NCBI GenBank assembly: GCA_021779335.1
Contig: JAJYAW010000058.1
Span: forward strand, 1 to 10,648
DNA from: Myxococcales bacterium
Lineage (GTDB): Bacteria; Myxococcota; Myxococcia; Myxococcales; Anaeromyxobacteraceae
Length of the DNA: 10,648 nucleotides
Direction: 5' to 3'
The translations under genes were made by a program, and so were the position numbers. Shown here one piece after another: positions 9,901 through 10,648 of this stretch. A model generated the notes under the pieces. It was not told the origin of the DNA and did no database searches. It was given only the letters and a program-made list of their open reading frames with translations. Numbering within the stretch: the first letter of the stretch is position 1; every line of letters starts with the position of its first letter.

Positions 9901-9953
9901 GGAAAATTCACGCATCTTCCCCGCTTGACAGCCGGACCGGCCTCGTCTACAAG
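9901..9953 (+). promoter_or_regulatory. Promoter of the tRNA4-tuf operon
   Basis: A perfect -35 TTGACA (9925-9930), a 17-bp spacer and a -10 TACAAG (9948-9953) make the strongest promoter in the window. The segment just upstream, around 9901-9920, is the most A/T-rich nearby and may act as an UP element. The bases after the -10 (ACGCGGC) form a GC-rich discriminator, typical of stable-RNA promoters under stringent control by ppGpp. The predicted start is near 9960, about 75 nt before the first tRNA. Confidence 0.85.
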
Positions 9954-10033
9954 ACGCGGCTCCACTCGGCATGGGTGGGGGTCCTCCGCCGGAGCACGGG
10001 GGACTCGTTGTCCGAGCAACTTCGGAACTTTGG

Positions 10034-10109
10034 GCTGGCGTAGCTCAGTCGGCAGAGCAGCTGCCTTGTAAGCAGCAGGTCGCGGGTTCGACTCCCACCG
10101 CCAGCTCCA
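10034..10109 (+). tRNA. tRNA-Thr (anticodon UGU)
   Basis: A full cloverleaf of 73 nt plus encoded CCA (10107-10109). Acceptor arms GCTGGCG/CGCCAGC pair fully. The D stem is GCTC/GAGC. Anticodon stem GCTGC/GCAGC encloses the loop CTTGTAA with TGT at 10067-10069. The variable loop is AGGTC and the T loop TTCGACT. The T stem GCGGG/CCCAC has one C-A mismatch (10083 against 10097). First gene of the operon, equivalent to E. coli thrU. Confidence 0.97.
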
Positions 10110-10143
10110 GGACGTGGGACCACGAAAGTCGAACGAGACATCC

Positions 10144-10229
10144 GGAGGGGTTCCCGAGCGGCCAAAGGGAGCAGACTGTAAATCTGCCGGTTCACGCCTT
10201 CGGTGGTTCGAATCCACCCCCCTCCACCA
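10144..10229 (+). tRNA. tRNA-Tyr (anticodon GUA)
   Basis: A class II tRNA with a long variable arm (10188-10201) and encoded CCA (10227-10229). Acceptor arms GGAGGGG/CCCCTCC, anticodon stem GCAGA/TCTGC with loop CTGTAAA and GTA at 10178-10180, T stem GGTGG/CCACC with TTCGAAT. The start GGAGGGGTTCCCGAGCGGCC closely matches other bacterial tRNA-Tyr. It lies 34 nt after the first tRNA, equivalent to tyrU. Confidence 0.97.
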
Positions 10230-10288
10230 ACTCGACGTCGGAGAAGTCAGGGCCAGCTGGGACGGAACGGAAGCAGCAACGAGAACTT

Positions 10289-10364
10289 GCGGGAATAGCT
10301 CAGCTGGTAGAGCGTCAGCCTTCCAAGCTGAATGTCGCCGGTTCGAATCCGGTTTCCCGCTCCA
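10289..10364 (+). tRNA. tRNA-Gly (anticodon UCC)
   Basis: Complete cloverleaf with encoded CCA (10362-10364). Acceptor GCGGGAA/TTCCCGC, D stem GCTC/GAGC, anticodon stem TCAGC/GCTGA with loop CTTCCAA and TCC at 10322-10324, T stem GCCGG/CCGGT with one G-U pair and loop TTCGAAT. It follows tRNA-Tyr after a 59-nt spacer, equivalent to glyT. Confidence 0.97.
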
Positions 10365-10394
10365 GTGCGGTCGCGGCAGCAGCGTACAGGTTCA

Positions 10395-10470
<76 letters not shown>

Positions 10471-10531
10471 TCTCTTCTCGGTAGGGCGCCGCAGCGGGTC
10501 AGTCCTCGGCGCAGTGACAGGGAGCGACACC

Positions 10532-10648
<117 letters not shown>

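Noticed and set aside
7827..10217. Very long minus-strand open frame running under rimK-like, DsbD-like, rlmB and two tRNAs
   Set aside because: It runs antisense through two clear tRNAs and three better supported genes, has no recognisable domain, and has the biased composition of a shadow frame.

Overview
The window is very GC-rich with strong G/C preference at third codon positions, and it encodes core bacterial functions throughout. The gene set (FtsB-like divisome protein, large membrane GAF/GGDEF protein, PIN-PhoH ATPase, YegS-like lipid kinase, DnaK, RimK-like ligase, TrmH-family methyltransferase, tRNA4-tuf operon) and the base composition suggest a Myxococcota relative, most like Anaeromyxobacter. 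That assignment rests on composition and remembered gene content; no database search was possible.

Layout: 1-310 has no convincing gene but holds small GGTCGAC-type repeats and a candidate -10 just before the first gene. 311-613 is an ftsB/divIC-like gene whose stop codon overlaps the GTG start of a membrane diguanylate cyclase with two GAF-like regions (610-2928). A PIN-PhoH protein follows (3020-4342) and converges on a minus-strand diacylglycerol/lipid kinase gene (5444-4377). The 263-bp divergent spacer 5445-5707 has a housekeeping-type promoter and Shine-Dalgarno for dnaK, plus two structures those do not explain: a perfect 10-bp inverted repeat and a minus-strand hairpin followed by a U-run. 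dnaK (5708-7609) ends at a strong hairpin that runs almost into the start of a RimK-like ATP-grasp gene (7672-8559). Next come a small exported DsbD-N-like two-cysteine protein (8655-9077) and an RlmB/TrmH-family methyltransferase (9090-9827).

The right end is a stable-RNA/translation operon. A near-consensus promoter (TTGACA, 17 bp, TACAAG) drives tRNA-Thr(UGU), tRNA-Tyr(GUA), tRNA-Gly(UCC), tRNA-Thr(GGU) and then tuf, which is cut by the window edge after 39 codons. This is the same order as the E. coli thrU-tyrU-glyT-thrT-tufB operon.

The themes are cell division and second-messenger signalling on the left, protein and redox quality control in the middle, and translation on the right. I see no mobile element, CRISPR array, phage gene or defence island, and no clearly new multi-gene system. 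The points most worth a second look are the RlmB-like protein with two altered signature Asn positions (H109, S227), the structured dagK/dnaK spacer, the overlap of an FtsB-like gene with a diguanylate cyclase, and signs of very short or leaderless mRNAs.
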